From Pholiota molesta (taxonomy: Eukaryota; Basidiomycota; Agaricomycetes; Agaricales; Strophariaceae): DNA of 64,000 nt. The notes beneath the pieces are model-generated. The model saw only the letters and a program-made list of their open reading frames with translations. It did no database searches and was not told where the DNA came from. The DNA lies in the NCBI GenBank assembly GCA_014925825.1, contig JACGCK010000002.1, forward strand, positions 806,001 to 870,000, written 5' to 3'. The stretch's first letter is position 1; each line of letters begins with the position of its first letter. A program made the position numbers and the translations under genes. Of this stretch, positions 1 through 11,679 are shown piece by piece.

Positions 1-7
1 CGTCGCG

Positions 8-358
8 TTGTCCTGGCAAGTCGACAGATGCAGGGAATTTTTTGAATTATCGACCGCAAACTTCGATCATCATCTTTCCCTCCATCGTCATCGCATACTT
101 AGCGTGGCAAGTATGGCTCCATCCGGGGTAGAATTCCATGCAAGTCTCCAACAAGACTTACAAATACTAGGCATAGTACACGGAACAAAATCTGGTAAAG
201 ATCGTAAAATCATAAATGCATGCCCTGGGCGTCGTTGGCTAGTGACGTACACGCCTAGACCTGAGAGGACACCGGTTTGGTATCAATCCGAGTCTATCGA
301 TGATATCGAACCAAGCTTGCATTTCTCCGAGTCGTTCCAAGCTCAGCTCAAGAATTAA
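8..358 (+). CDS. 3' end of an unidentified gene
   Basis: An open frame runs from the window edge to a stop at 358. It includes a stretch beginning near 113 that reads like ordinary protein (MAPSGVEFHASLQQ...). It may be the last exon of a gene starting outside the window, because a possible acceptor (TTAG) lies just before 103. I recognise no domain or motif. The upstream part of the frame is probably intron or chance. Confidence is low. Confidence 0.3.
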   Translation: MSWQVDRCREFFELSTANFDHHLSLHRHRILSVASMAPSGVEFHASLQQDLQILGIVHGTKSGKDRKIINACPGRRWLVTYTPRPERTPVWYQSESIDDIEPSLHFSESFQAQLKN

Positions 359-945
359 TAGAACCCACAGACGACAATTCTAGTGTCAATAGCCATCCAG
401 CATGCCCCAAAGTCCTGAGAGACTTAAAGAACGAGGGCACACCTTAACCGCGAATCGCGATTTGGAAGGTTGATGATTTGATCAAAGGAAGGGAGAGGGA
501 CTTTGGAGGGACTCGAGGATTGATGAACTTGAAGCATGGTCACCAATTTTCCATATTACCTCGACAATCAGTAGTGAACAATCAGGCACGCCACGCCACT
601 TGAACTTGCGCAATATTGTAATCCGCGACATAAATCGACTAACATTCAAACGCTATCTCTTCCTTCGACAACTCTTCATACGAAAATTATAATAAGGTGT
701 TGTGGAGATAGAGTTAAGATTTATTCTTTTTCGTTGTTTGTGGTGGACGTACTGCAGATCTAGGGATATACTGTACACATCGCTGACCATTCCTCTAGCA
801 CTAAAATGCCAAACTACTTATGTGGGTACATGGGCTATCCTCTCAAGCCAGGCCTGTTAGAAACACTAAAAGTTGACCTGCTATAGTCCGTGCCGCACTA
901 TTGGCCTTGAACTCCCTTGATATGTTGAGATTTGCGCATATCTAA
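359..945. other. Intergenic, no gene seen
   Basis: This AT-leaning stretch lies between the unidentified gene and the 3' end of the CutC gene. No open frame with protein-like composition, no RNA gene and no repeat was recognised. Confidence 0.5.
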
Positions 946-2200
946 TTAGCTGTCTGTAGTATAAGTAGTAGTTAAGGTTGTGAAGGAATGTTGATTGTGA
1001 TTAACATCACACTTAGTCCGTATAGTGGAAACGAATTCCTTCCACATGATATCGCTGATCTGCCTCACTTCCTTCACCTCGTCTTCTTGAGTACACCATA
1101 CGTCCCACTCAGTGTGTGATCTAATCCCATTCCCATACAATCCCTTCTGAATGTCATATTATTCGGCACCCATTTACCTCCACTGAGGTGAAATTCTCTC
1201 AGACCAAGAGGTAACAAGGCCTCGAGGAGAGCAGGAAGGGTCTTTCCATTAATACCCGAGCCAGGCATTACGGTTAGGCCCCAAATGTCGTCTTCTACCA
1301 GCTCTTCTCTTCTATTGAAGAGTTTTTGTAAAACAGGTAGCCCTTGTGGAGCTTTCCCACTAAGTCCGCTGCGTTGATGTATAAGACGAGTTTAAGCGCC
1401 CGTGTGGATGGAATCAATCTACCTTGTCAAAATCCGCGATATTCCTCCGATATCGGCGATGTCCGCCATAGCTGGGTAAATGACTCTAAGATAATGATTC
1501 CGGAAAAGAAAAAAATAAGGCCATAAAAACCTTGAATTGGATCCTGTGTCATATCGAATGCTCTGTGAAAGCAAACTGCCAAAATAGGAGTCAGAAGGGA
1601 GCATGAGGGAGGTATTGACTGATGTTATACCTTCCAATGGCAATATTTCGTCGACAATGCTGAAAAAGGGAAATGTCAACGTCATGAAATGACAGATAGA
1701 CTTGGACCTGCTTGAACTTACATTTTCATGCGCTCGACATCAACTTGACCATCTTTGGTCAAAGCGCCTACAACGAACCCTCGAATGTTCCCTAGTTTCT
1801 TGAACACTCGGATATCTTCCAAAATAACTTCCAGTTCGTCATCTGAATAAAGAAAATCGCCAATGCGTGGCCGGATCATGATCTGGCGAAGCAGAAAATT
1901 TTGGGCATAAGCAAAATGGAATGAGAATCGTGGACATAAGAGTCCGTCGATCCCTACCATCAATGGAACTTCAACCGCCCTTTGGATAGATCTAACAAGA
2001 CCTGATGTAGGAGTGGTTCCACCGCCGGCTCCCAGGTTTGCGCATATTTCTAGTCTGTCTGCGCCGGCTCTCGTAGCACTATTTAAATGGGTCGCGGTGA
2101 GATGGACAATAGTAACGATAAACTCCGAAAGGCACCTGATAGCGGACTGTACAGAGTCAACGCAAACTTCAATAATCAGAGATTCGGGGAGAATAGCCAT
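946..2200 (-). CDS. cutC: CutC-family protein (PF03932 type)
   Basis: TIM-barrel protein of the CutC family, historically linked to copper homeostasis; its reaction is not settled. The spliced frame reads through the family landmarks in order: LIIEVCVDSVQSA at the N-terminus, AGADRLEICANLGAGGGTTPT, MIRPRIGDFLYSD, DGQVDVERMK, VCFHRAFDMTQDP, DIGGISRILT and MPGSGINGKTL near the end. Seven exons are traceable: 2200-2136, 2078-1958, 1882-1722, 1659-1631, 1575-1531, 1471-1423 and from 1368 down, with GT..AG introns of 48-75 nt. In the last exon the frame must shift by one base near 1112 to join ...RDCMGMGLDHT to EWDVWCTQEDEVKEVR. I read this as a missing C in CACACCTGAG, because similar lesions occur in neighbouring genes. 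The start at 2200 places the first beta strand at residue 6. The exact C-terminus after EVRQISDIMWKEFV is uncertain. Confidence 0.9.
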
Positions 2201-2470
2201 GTCAAGGGGAAGATTATCAAGATTATCAACTGTGTGGATCGCGAGTGCCTGTCATAGCCGCTGGACATGATGTGTGTCCGGGACAATGTCCCGGATGCTC
2301 TCGTTGCCGTACAGACAAAACTATGATCATGTGATGGACACTTTCAATCTCGTCCTTCAGTTTCAAAGCATCGAGCATAATAAAACTAAACTATGTTCAC
2401 ATTCCTTTCTCTAGAGAACCGTCATCTTTGTTCATAAACTCATACTTCCCTGGATAAAACACGACCGCAA
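2201..2470. promoter_or_regulatory. Divergent promoter region, CutC / coiled-coil gene
   Basis: This 270 bp gap separates the start codons of two genes pointing away from each other, so both promoters should lie here. I see no convincing TATA box or named factor site. Confidence 0.4.
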
Positions 2471-4860
2471 TGCCCCCTATTAAGTGCAAAGTAGGTCCTT
2501 AAATTGCTCTTTTAGCGATTACGCATGGGATACCTCGCGGCTGAATGCTATCTACACAGTTTTTCGACGAGAATGGCAACATATTAAGTAAACGGCACCT
2601 CGACACCAAGTGCCCTTTGTCCACCCGGACAATCCGGATTGGAAGCGTGCGCGTCCCCTCAAACCTCGCCGAACTGAGTCGTACCCAGAGACATGGGCAC
2701 CTGATGTGCCTACTCTCACATCCTCCAACACCACCGGTTTGGCTGCAACAGGAAGGATATGGGGAAAGAGTGCCGAGGACCATTCTAGAAGGCAATCCGA
2801 TGCCCAGCCAGAAACGGGTCCCTACTCATCTAAGAATGCCACTACTAGCGGGTCATCCAGAGCAGAGAATAACCCGTCTTCCAGTAGCTCTGCTTTGGCT
2901 CCAAAGGAGAGTAGCCATTCTGGGCAGACGCCTTGGCAAAGGCCGCAGAGAAAGTGCTGTAAGCAATCCTTGGGGATCTTCCAGTGGCAACGAGCCTGGG
3001 GATCTGGCGGGGGATCTTGGGGCGGAGCCAACGATACAGGAACATCTGCGGAGAAAGCAAAGACAACAGATAGTGGAGGCCGGGGTACACAATCGGGCTC
3101 TGCCAATCTAGATCGACCCTCTACATCGGGATCTTTGGGCGACAAGGGCAAAGGAAGAGCAGTGGACCGGCAAAAAGACAAGGAAGATATTGCCATGCGA
3201 GATCCTTCTCCTCCATCAAGACCGCCACCATCCACTTCAACAGCACCAATTCCTCCACCTATTCGTGACGATCGCACCAAGAAGCCAAAGCGAGTCGATC
3301 TTCCACTATTAAATCCTGCAGTACGATCAGCGCGCGAGCGCACGCCTTCCTTTTCTCCAGCGCCTTTAACAGCTATTGCAACGAAGCCTCTACCACGACC
3401 TGTCATGCCATCGCTATCCAAAGCCACTTCGCCGAATCAGCGCTTGATGCATCGCAAGGTGATGAAGATGGAAGGGGTAAAATGTCCCGGAGTGGCACAC
3501 CAACATCGGACACTGTCACAAAAAGCTACAAGGGATATGAAGGTCGCGCCGCATTATTCTCTGAAGTAGTATCGTAAGTCATGCGTTTCTCAATTTTATC
3601 GGAGTATTGATCAATATATGTAGACACTTGCAAGAAGCAGTTGTCTTTGAGATCGTCTATCTACGTGCACAAGCTGAAGCAATGCGCTGGAAGAAGACGC
3701 AATCTTCGGAGATATATGCACATACTACACGGAAAGCCCGCACTATCATGGATGATCGCCGGGCTCATTTTCAGAGCAAGATATCTGGGGCCAAGTTAGC
3801 CCGCGATCGGGCTCTCCAGCGTCTTGGATCATTACCTGAGCTTCCAACGAGGACCGACCAACTTGCAGCGATTAAAGTAGAAAAAGAAACAATTCGGGCT
3901 TATACCGAGGAACTCAAAGAATGGCTCGAGGAATTGGAACGGCACCGAAGCCTTTTGAAGGCTAAACAAGAGGCAGAAGAGGCGCAAGCAAATTCATCAC
4001 ATCCCCCGAGACTGTTTCAGGTATTCCCACGCAACCGCAACTTCAAACGCTCCAATCCTTTTTTCAGCGCGAAAAGTGGACGTGGAAGGACCTGAAGGAG
4101 GCCCCCTCTCTCATCGATTCGGCGATCGAGGACGCTCAAGCAATCATATACAGAGAAGACTACACAAGAATCAACGAGCTTTACTTGATGACTTAGAAGT
4201 CCTAGACGAACAATCCCGCCTATTGCGGCTGATGAAGGTACGCCGGTTATAGAGAACCAACGTTTCGTTCCAAGGATCGAAGCCAATGGGAAGAATATCG
4301 ACGAGCTGGTCAACCGCACTACAGGATTGGTCCATAAAATCGATAGTCTCAAGGAAGAGATCGAAGAGGTGAAGAAACAAAGGGAGAAGATGGATAAGAT
4401 ATATGCGCAGGTACGGCTCCATGTTTTGAATATCTGTTTCTGGGGCGCTGATGAGTATTTGATTATTCGATCTCGAAGGCCGAAAAACAGTTTTCCGAGT
4501 GTGACAGCAACAAAGAGACCGAAGCGGCGAAAATTCGAGAACTGACCGAGCAACTTCAAAGCCTCAGTCTTCACAAAAGACCGGCTGCCAAAAACACCCT
4601 CTCACCAGTGAAGATCGATGACCTGCTGGAATATATTCGCCCTATAGTCGTCGAACGTGTGACGGCAGATCTGACCAAAATTGTACAAAGTCTGGCTATG
4701 CGTTGTCGCGAAAACCAAGATCGGATGGCAGACGAGATTGACGAGATGCTGAAGCCCGTCCTAGCGTCAACGGAACAATTCGCCAAACTCTTTATCCTTG
4801 TCAGCAACGTCCCCCAGCCAGCCAGCCACTGTCTCGGATACCATGTCCATAGCTTGACAA
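2471..4860 (+). CDS. Coiled-coil protein of unknown function
   Basis: The first half (about 2610-3480) is Ser/Pro/Gly-rich and disordered, with basic patches such as DDRTKKPKRVDLP that could be a nuclear signal. The second half is a charged coiled coil: HLQEAVVFEIVYLRAQ, KEELEELERHRSLLKAKQEAEE-like heptads, IDSLKEEIEEVKKQREKMD, then a helical end with VKIDDLLEYIRPIVVERV. Supported introns are 3574-3623 (TATC/GTAAGT to TGTAG), about 4021-4058 (GTATTC to TTTTTTCAG) and about 4411-4474 (GTACGG to CTCGAAG). Continuity needs one missing base near 3433 and one near 4165, both beside C runs. The 5' end (ATG at 2471 followed by a putative intron) and the stop are uncertain; the long frame may end near 4860 or run to 4988. 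I recognise no family. Confidence 0.55.
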
Positions 4861-5241
4861 TTTTTTTTTTTGCTCGTTGTCTTGTTATTCTTGTGGTTTG
4901 TTTCATTGTAGCCCCTTTCCGAACTCCTTATACACATTGTTCCATAAAATTTCTTCCGCATTGTTTTTATTGTTTTTCTACACATTGAATGCTCCAATTA
5001 CTCGAACATCCTATCGGGCACTTACTCTTATTATGTACCATTTTCCTGTAATACTTTTAACCTACTAATATGGCATCCGAATCGCATCATGTATTTAGCT
5101 ATCCTTACTCTCTTGATGGGCTGCAGCGCGACGACCACTCATCATTAAAATTACTTCGGTACATATATAACCCTCTTGTAATGCAAAAACGAAACAGAAA
5201 AGTCCAAGTGAAAATTAGTACAGAAAATCTATGGTGTACTG

Positions 5242-7159
5242 TTACAGCGCCCGCTTTTGATCAATACTATAGGCCAGCGGGGTATTATCCTCGTCAGACT
5301 CACTGTCCTCATCGACTTGAGGTATATATCGAATATAACGATCCGGCTGTTCGCCTAACTCCTCCAGGTACTTGCGAAGCATCTCCTCTCGCCCTTCTGG
5401 GCGAACTTCATACCCTTCTGATCCTTGTCGAACATGAGTTCCAAGTCGTGGCCGTCATCGTCCGAGTATCATCGTCGTCAGAATACTGCTGTGATTCATC
5501 GTCTCCTTCTTTGTAGTCAGGATGGTATGGGGGTAGGGAAGATGCGCCGGGAATGGGTCGACGTCGGCCTCTCATACGGAGTTGAGAGTTGGAAGGTGGA
5601 GAGCAGGATTTAATGAGCCATTTTCAAATGTCCAAGGTGATGCATTAGAGGGAATACGATTGTCTTCGGTTGAGGAATCGTCATCTGATATTTCGACAGG
5701 AGGTAAGATTTCCCCTGTAGGGCAAGAAATATTTGATTAGAATTCATTGATATAATGGGTAAAGCAAAGCTGAATGGTAAGTAGATGAAGATGAGCGCTT
5801 ACAGTTGCCTGGATAGGATAGTCTACTCACGAAAACCATCACGCGAGGTGTGCAGTGTCCTCATGCCACCAGGGCCGTGATATGAGAGAGATGTAGCAAC
5901 TCACCCTCCGAATTCGAGAGCTCATACCGCAATCCTGTTCCAGGCGCTTTGGTAGGACAACACCATAGCCAAGGACTAGGTCCTAAAACTGATTTGAAAT
6001 TACGCATGACGCCAAGATCCTATAGGACATCAATTTTGAGCCAGAGTAAATGGACATTTGGAAGAAGAAAAAACATACATATGCGAATTTGACCTAGGTT
6101 CAAGGGGAAGAAAATTAGTTCCGAATTAGAACAAATAAAACCACATATACCTCGCGTGCTCTTCCCTTCTTAACTAATACAGATAGTTTATCTTTCTCCC
6201 ATCCTTCGATTGTGGTTGTATTACCCATTAGGCTGTAGAAGTGATATAAACTGGAAGAATACGTCAGAGACGATCGAAATAAACAGACGAAAGCCTACCT
6301 GAAGCCCCCGACGGCCAGCAAAACGGGAATACAAGTGACATAATTCATTATTATCATGACAATCTCTACAGTGGATGGCTCGTCCTGTTTAGCGTTTACA
6401 TAAGTCAAGGCGAACAAAGAGTTTCGAGAGTAGAAGCAATCTTACCCAGAATGTGCCATTCATGGAGTAGAGCACCCTTTTAGTGACCATTGCACAATGA
6501 TAGGAGCATGCGACGTCCACAAAAAATAAAAAGCGGATGAAGTGGCCATAGTTGAAATGACCAACACAATTGTTGATCCAAGGACAATGATGATCTAATA
6601 GTGTCTTTAGCGCCTTGCGCTTCTTATTCAAAGACTTTGCGTACCCATCCTCAGAACGCATCTGCAAGGATATTAGCAAACGTATAGTCTACTCACATTG
6701 GGTCACATACCTATTGCACTGCCTGCAATGATGTGCTCGAGGAGGTTTGTAATTATCACACATGCGACAGAAGCGTGGCGCTCCCGTTAACTTCTTCACT
6801 TCATAGCCGTCCGCATGCGTATCAGGTCTCTATAGATTGGTAGCTTAGTTGAAGAGGTCGATCGCGAGTGACCGTAAACGCACCCATCCATTTGGTACGC
6901 GACCAGGGTCGGTGAACACGCAAAGAAAGTAGTTCCACAACAGAAGTCCGACAAGAATACTATGTATGAGCTGCTTTAGAGGAATTCTAGCAATGGACTG
7001 AGAAAGTACTGACTTGAAAGGCAGCAGCAGCTTAATGAGCTCAACGGACAGCACGCTTCCGTACCAGGGCCATATGATGAATATCTGTGAAGAGTAGGCA
7101 ATAAAGCAAATAAGACAAAGAACGAGATTGACGATGAGGCGCCCAAGGAACGAATTCAT
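5242..7159 (-). CDS. PFA4: Palmitoyltransferase PFA4 (DHHC family)
   Basis: Membrane protein S-acyltransferase that attaches palmitate to cysteines of target proteins, probably at the ER as for yeast Pfa4. The N-terminus from ATG 7159 carries two hydrophobic segments ([17 protein letters not shown]... and [19 protein letters not shown]). The cysteine-rich domain follows: [19 protein letters not shown], then [24 protein letters not shown]. The DHHC aspartate codon is split by an intron (about 6605-6655). After two further membrane segments, the tail contains a GREVKFAYDLG-like stretch typical of Pfa4. It ends in an acidic region ([19 protein letters not shown]) and a stop at 5242. An upstream in-frame ATG at 7276 exists, but the family usually begins close to the first membrane helix, so 7159 is preferred. 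Confidence 0.9.
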
Positions 7160-7340
7160 GAGCCTGCAAGGCTGGGGCTGGAAGGAACGGGGTGTGCAAG
7201 GGCAAGTTAGTAGCGTGCGGCAACCGCGCTCACGGCGCCTGTCCCGAGCGACAACCTCCGAGAGATACACGGCCAAACACCGTCCGAATTTCTACTTCGC
7301 CATTTCGCTGCCAGTGCGTCCTTCTGCTAAGCTTCGCGCC
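7160..7340. promoter_or_regulatory. Compact divergent promoter, PFA4 / mitochondrial coiled-coil gene
   Basis: About 180 bp lie between the two start codons on opposite strands. No specific factor site was recognised. Confidence 0.45.
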
Positions 7341-8512
7341 ATGCACCGCGTTGGCCGTTCGGCCCCTGCTCTACCGTGCACTGCATCCCGCGCCGTCAGG
7401 CTCTATACCACGCCCCCTCCTGTCAAGTCCAGGGTTCCCTTGAAGAAATGGGGAGATCTCGTCATTCGTGAGTCCAGAATCCGGCACACGAAGGCGAGAG
7501 CTAAATGTCGTATATTCCTGCAGCCAGTCGCCAGGAAGTCATTGACCTCAGGGCAAAGCGCTCGACTGCTGATATCAACTATCTCAAATTTGAAAACGAG
7601 AAGAGCTTGGCTGCCCGGCTGGCCCGTCCCACCATCGATCTCACGCTAGCCCGTAAACAGGCTCTGGAGAAGAACGCGCAACCTCCAGCGTCAGACGCCG
7701 CAGAGGCCATGCCCAACGCACCCTCAGAACAAGCTGAATCTCCCAGCCCTCTACCTACCCCTGCTGCCATACTCGAATCCATGATTACCCAAAGGAGAGA
7801 AGCTCGTCTCAAACGGGAGAGCGAGCGGCTGGCGCAGAAACAACGGGCGGAAGCCGAAAGAGCGGTATACGAAGAGTTGAGACTCGCAAGAGAAGCCCGC
7901 AAGAAAGAAATCGAGCAGGAGAAGAAAGCAAAAATCCATTCCGCTATCAATGAATTCCAACCACTCTCCGCACAACTTTCAACGTTCAAGAAGACAGTCG
8001 ATCCTCAAGCCGAGAAACGACGAGAATACATAGTGAAACTGGCTGCAGACCTAGCTGAAAAACGGAAATTAGAACGTGAGGAACGTGAGAAAGAGTATAT
8101 GGAGTCTGAACAGTCGACTAGGAAGGACCGGAGGCAATCATTTTCTTCATCCCGCAGACCGACATCCAGCCTGGTACAGGAAGACGAAGATTTCGAAAAT
8201 GAACTCAGCGAAATAGAGCAAAGCAGCTATGAGGCCGAGGAACCTCAGTTATTACCCCCCACACCTCTAGTCGATTTGTTTCTTCGAGGTCGGCGCAAAT
8301 CCGTCTCTGACCGTACTGAGGGAGGAGATTATTCCCTCTACGTCCCCCCATCAACTTCCTTCGGGACAACGCCAGATGAACTAGGCGCTGCTGGAGTTGC
8401 TCAGGTGGCTCTATCACATCGACGAGACGTTTCGCTCCCTCAACGGCATCAAAGTTTGGAATTGATTAACAAGGCATTGGTCCGAAAATCAAAGCCTCGG
8501 GCGGTAACATAA
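7341..8512 (+). CDS. Predicted mitochondrial charged coiled-coil protein
   Basis: The first exon (ATG 7341) encodes an Arg/Ser/Ala-rich, acid-poor N-terminus (MHRVGRSAPALPCTASRAVR LYTTPPP...) that looks like a mitochondrial presequence. A phase-1 intron runs from GTGAGTCC at about 7468 to CTGCAG at about 7524. It joins LKKWGDLVI to PSRQEVIDLRAKRSTADINYL. The single long second exon encodes a highly charged helical region (about residues 110-250, rich in E/K/R repeats such as RREARLKRESERLAQKQRAE), then an acidic linker and a Pro/Ser-rich tail to the stop at 8512. I do not recognise a family. Possibilities include a mitochondrial ribosome- or translation-associated protein, but this is inference from targeting and charge only. 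Confidence 0.7.
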
Positions 8513-8779
8513 TTTCTACTTCTTCGACCTTCCGGTCAATTTCCATGTTCCTTACATGTTGTGCAGCCTTGAAATATCTTTTTAATGGACAAAATGTCAA
8601 ACAACATACATAAATTCAATAAGCTTATAACGCAACCGCGAACCATAAGAGCTACAACGGAGAACAAAATGATTATCGTTCGAAACCGAAATATGTACCT
8701 AAAAAGTTTATACATATAGGACAAGCCGAAAGGGCATGAGAACAAGTTGCAAGGTATAAAATCTCTGGGATTGCAAATA

Positions 8780-11286
8780 TCACCATTCGAGCTGCTCCTC
8801 ATCAGAATCTCTGGGATGAGAAAGCACCCTGATACCGACGCCAGGTTCTGACTCGGGTTCTGTTGGAGATCGCGTGTCGGCCTCCTCTTCGACTTCAGTA
8901 GGCTCTGTTTCCATCTGCTCATCCTCTGGCTCCGGGTCTGGCTCTGGGTCTTTTCAGTCGGAACCGGCTGTACGTCCTCGGGTGGGTCATCCTCTGCTTG
9001 AACAGGCTGCGGCACCTCTGCAGGGCCGGAGCTGGCACCTCGTCGCGCAGGGCGGATACCGGTATCTCCTCCTCTTCTGGCTCTCTCTCCGCCGGCGATG
9101 CAGGCTCCGTATGCTCTGGTTCCGTTTGTTCTGCATGGTCAGCGGTGCTCGAAGCTGGGGGTGGGTGGAGGTCAGGAATCGGTATCGCCGGCTCCTCGTC
9201 CTCGGGGTAATGCATCCACTCAGGGATCTCAAAGTCGTACAACTCTTTGAACAGGGGCGTTGGGACACCAAACGACGTGTTATGCCGCTTCTCCACGGTG
9301 CGCTTCGCGCCTTCGCTGCGTATCGCCGCCATCAGGAGCGAGCTCATCGTCCGGATCTCCTCGCCGGTGGTAGAGGATGTGTACACGGCCGACTGCTGCC
9401 TCTGGGCACGGATATCTTTTTGCGCGGGCGCCCTGTGGCCGTTAGGGCAGTAGTTGGCGGCGCGGAGGGTGTGCGTTCCGGTTCCATTTGGGCCTGTGCC
9501 TCTGCCTGGGCTATCGACCGTGCGCGGACCTTCCAGTGCGCCTTCTTCTGGCGCTTCGCGGGACGGGTGGAGATGGATTCTTCAGCAAGTAGGTCTTCTG
9601 CCGCCGGTTGCTCCTGATATGACTCATCAGCAAGGGCTTCTTGCTGCTCCATTGTCTCCATTGTAGAGGGCTCTGCGACTGCTGCCTGTTCCATCCGAGT
9701 CAACAACTCCCTGACCTCTGGCGTCACCTCGTCTGGACCGAACATCTGCGCATCGACATCAACCGTGGGAGCTTCGGGGCTTGGTTGCTCAGGTTGGAGT
9801 TCAGGTTTCTGGAGAGCCACCTCTGCCTCTGGTACCTCAGCGTGACCGTCTTCTGAGGGCGCTTTTTCTGACTCTCCGTCTTCCGCAATTTGTACTTGAA
9901 TGGGCGCATCCGAGGTGCCTTGCGCGGAGGAACTTTTCGGGCGGTTGAACAGCTGCAGCTTCAGTGTCAACAATGTTTTGAAAGACATAAGTATCCTTCT
10001 GTGCCAGATTTCTCCCATTGGTCTGAAGTGCAGAAGTGGGAGGCTTGGGCAAAGGCGCAACCAACGCGGGAGGCATTTCAGGTACTTCGATAGGCGGCCC
10101 AGGGAGACCCGAAGGCGGGGGAGGCGGCGAGACCTGTCGCGGTTCCGGAGTTCGCATTTCGACATCGATATTTGGGCTGGAAACGGACGATACTTGATCA
10201 AGAGGTATGTTGTTTTGAAGTTGGCGTGCTTGTTTGCCCTGTCCTTTGGTGTATTTCCGTGGTGGTTTCGTAGCGGCAGGAGAAGACGCAGGGGTCGTAG
10301 ACAAACTAGAACGAGCAGGAAGGCGAAATCTGATACTTTCGTTTTTAGAGGAGCCAGCTTGTAGTATCCTCTCGTTTTCTGAATCTTCATCCTCAACATG
10401 AATTTCCTGGGTCTTGCGAACCCTATCTGGTGGAAGGAGGTAGCTATACCGTCTCTCCAGACCTATGGCATGTTCCAACATCGCCTTCTTCCTCCTTTCT
10501 CCTTCAGTTGGCGGTATGATCCCATTGGCTTGGATTTGAGACTCTTCTGTTGTTTGGTCGACCTCTGCAACAACTTGCTCTTCCACGGGGCCGACGCCAA
10601 AGGAGAAAGGTAGAGCCATAAAAGCAGAGCTATCCATTGCGCGGAGTTGTTCGATTCTTTCCTTGAGTTTGTAATGTTCGTGCTTTAGTTTGTCCTTCTC
10701 TCGAAGGCGCTGGCGTTTTTCAAATGTTTCGAACTTCTTGTGACGCTTCTCATATGCGGTGTCAGATGTTTCTTCTCTTTCCTAGAAAAAGGGGAGGGTG
10801 ATAATTCTGTCAGTCAAAAGTAGACGTAGAACATTTCGAGACACACATCTTCGGCCCCTCGAGGCCGGAAACGCCCTCCTACGCTCGAGGACTCGGAGAT
10901 AGGCCAGAATTCAGGCGTCTGGATGATTTCTTGCTCGCGGAAGGCCTTGAGAACTTCCGGGCGATCGAAGTAGCGGTCATTTGCGACAATGTTGATACTG
11001 ATAGCGGAATCGCCATTACTTGTCGAATCGCCGGAAACCTTTGCAGAATTGGTGGTGAGAAAAAAGGGAGTATCTGCGGGGATCAATGGTTCGGTTTCCA
11101 CTGGAGGAACGGGTGAGAAGGGTGCTTCAGAAGTGTGGCATGCTGAATCCTACGTTTGCGTTTGTAACTCTCGAGAATCATCATGTCCACGTCGGAAGTC
11201 CCTACTCCGGGACCTCCACGCCTGGATCGCGAAGGGTTCGTGCGCCGGGCTTGAGCGCTGGTGGTCGATGAAGCAGCAACCTCCAT
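8780..11286 (-). CDS. PEHE-domain-like chromatin protein
   Basis: The N-terminal exon from ATG 11286 is basic (RRTNPSRSRRGG, ILESYKRKRR). A conserved block follows: FREQEIIQTPEFWPISE, then across an intron EREETSDTAYEKRHKKFETF and EKRQRLREKDKLKHEHYKLK. This matches the pattern of the PEHE domain found in MSL1/KANSL1-type subunits of histone acetyltransferase complexes (IxTPxW ... SDxxYxxRHxKxExxE). The rest is a long Pro/Glu/Gln-rich disordered region with a short basic patch (RPAKRQKKAHWKVRAR) and a second conserved stretch (NTSFGVPTPLFKELYDFEIP). It ends DSDEEQLEW at 8780. Single missing bases are needed near 11150 (RR to DSACHTSE) and 9481 (QMEP to GTHTLRAAN). The domain assignment is by eye; a nuclear role is inferred from it. 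Confidence 0.68.
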
Positions 11287-11679
11287 GTTGAATGCAGTGG
11301 GCGGTGACTTGGTTGTAGCACTCCTGTTGATGCGTGTGCGAGACGAATCGGTGCGCAACTTGAAATAAACTGACAGATAGAGGGCACGTCGGAAGCGAGG
11401 AACGACGCGACGGGTGTGCGGTGAGGGAGGCGCGGAGGGGCGGAAGGAGAGACAAACAAATTTTCTTGAGAGTCGCGTTCGTGGCCTCAGACCGCTCGCG
11501 ATCGTATTTTGACCGAATTGAGTCCAAACATGCATGCTCAAATTCCTGCCACACACGGCACAATACACGGCATCACTCAATCTACTCATCCACTACACCG
11601 TCGGTGAGGACACGCACCCACCGCTATCCCAAATTTAGCCCTTATGCGCTGCTAATTCCTTCTCGTTGCCTTACTCCCT
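11287..11679. promoter_or_regulatory. Divergent promoter region, PEHE gene / SDR-like gene
   Basis: This 390 bp gap holds both 5' regions. GC-rich segments (CGCGACGGGTGTGCGGTGAGGG around 11407-11428) lie in the middle. No coding frame in it looks real. Confidence 0.4.

Noticed and set aside
1100..1118. A tiny intron explaining the CutC frame change.
   Set aside because: The only GT..AG pair available would be 18 nt, below any plausible intron size; a missing base is simpler.
4861..4875. Poly-T run as a terminator.
   Set aside because: Poly-T runs end RNA polymerase III genes, but no tRNA or other Pol III gene was seen upstream; most likely part of a 3' untranslated region.
9344..10399. A separate long minus-strand gene (351 codons) inside the PEHE region.
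   Set aside because: Its second half is the real PEHE-protein tail, but its first part is another frame of the same gene. It is an exon of the PEHE gene, not a separate one.
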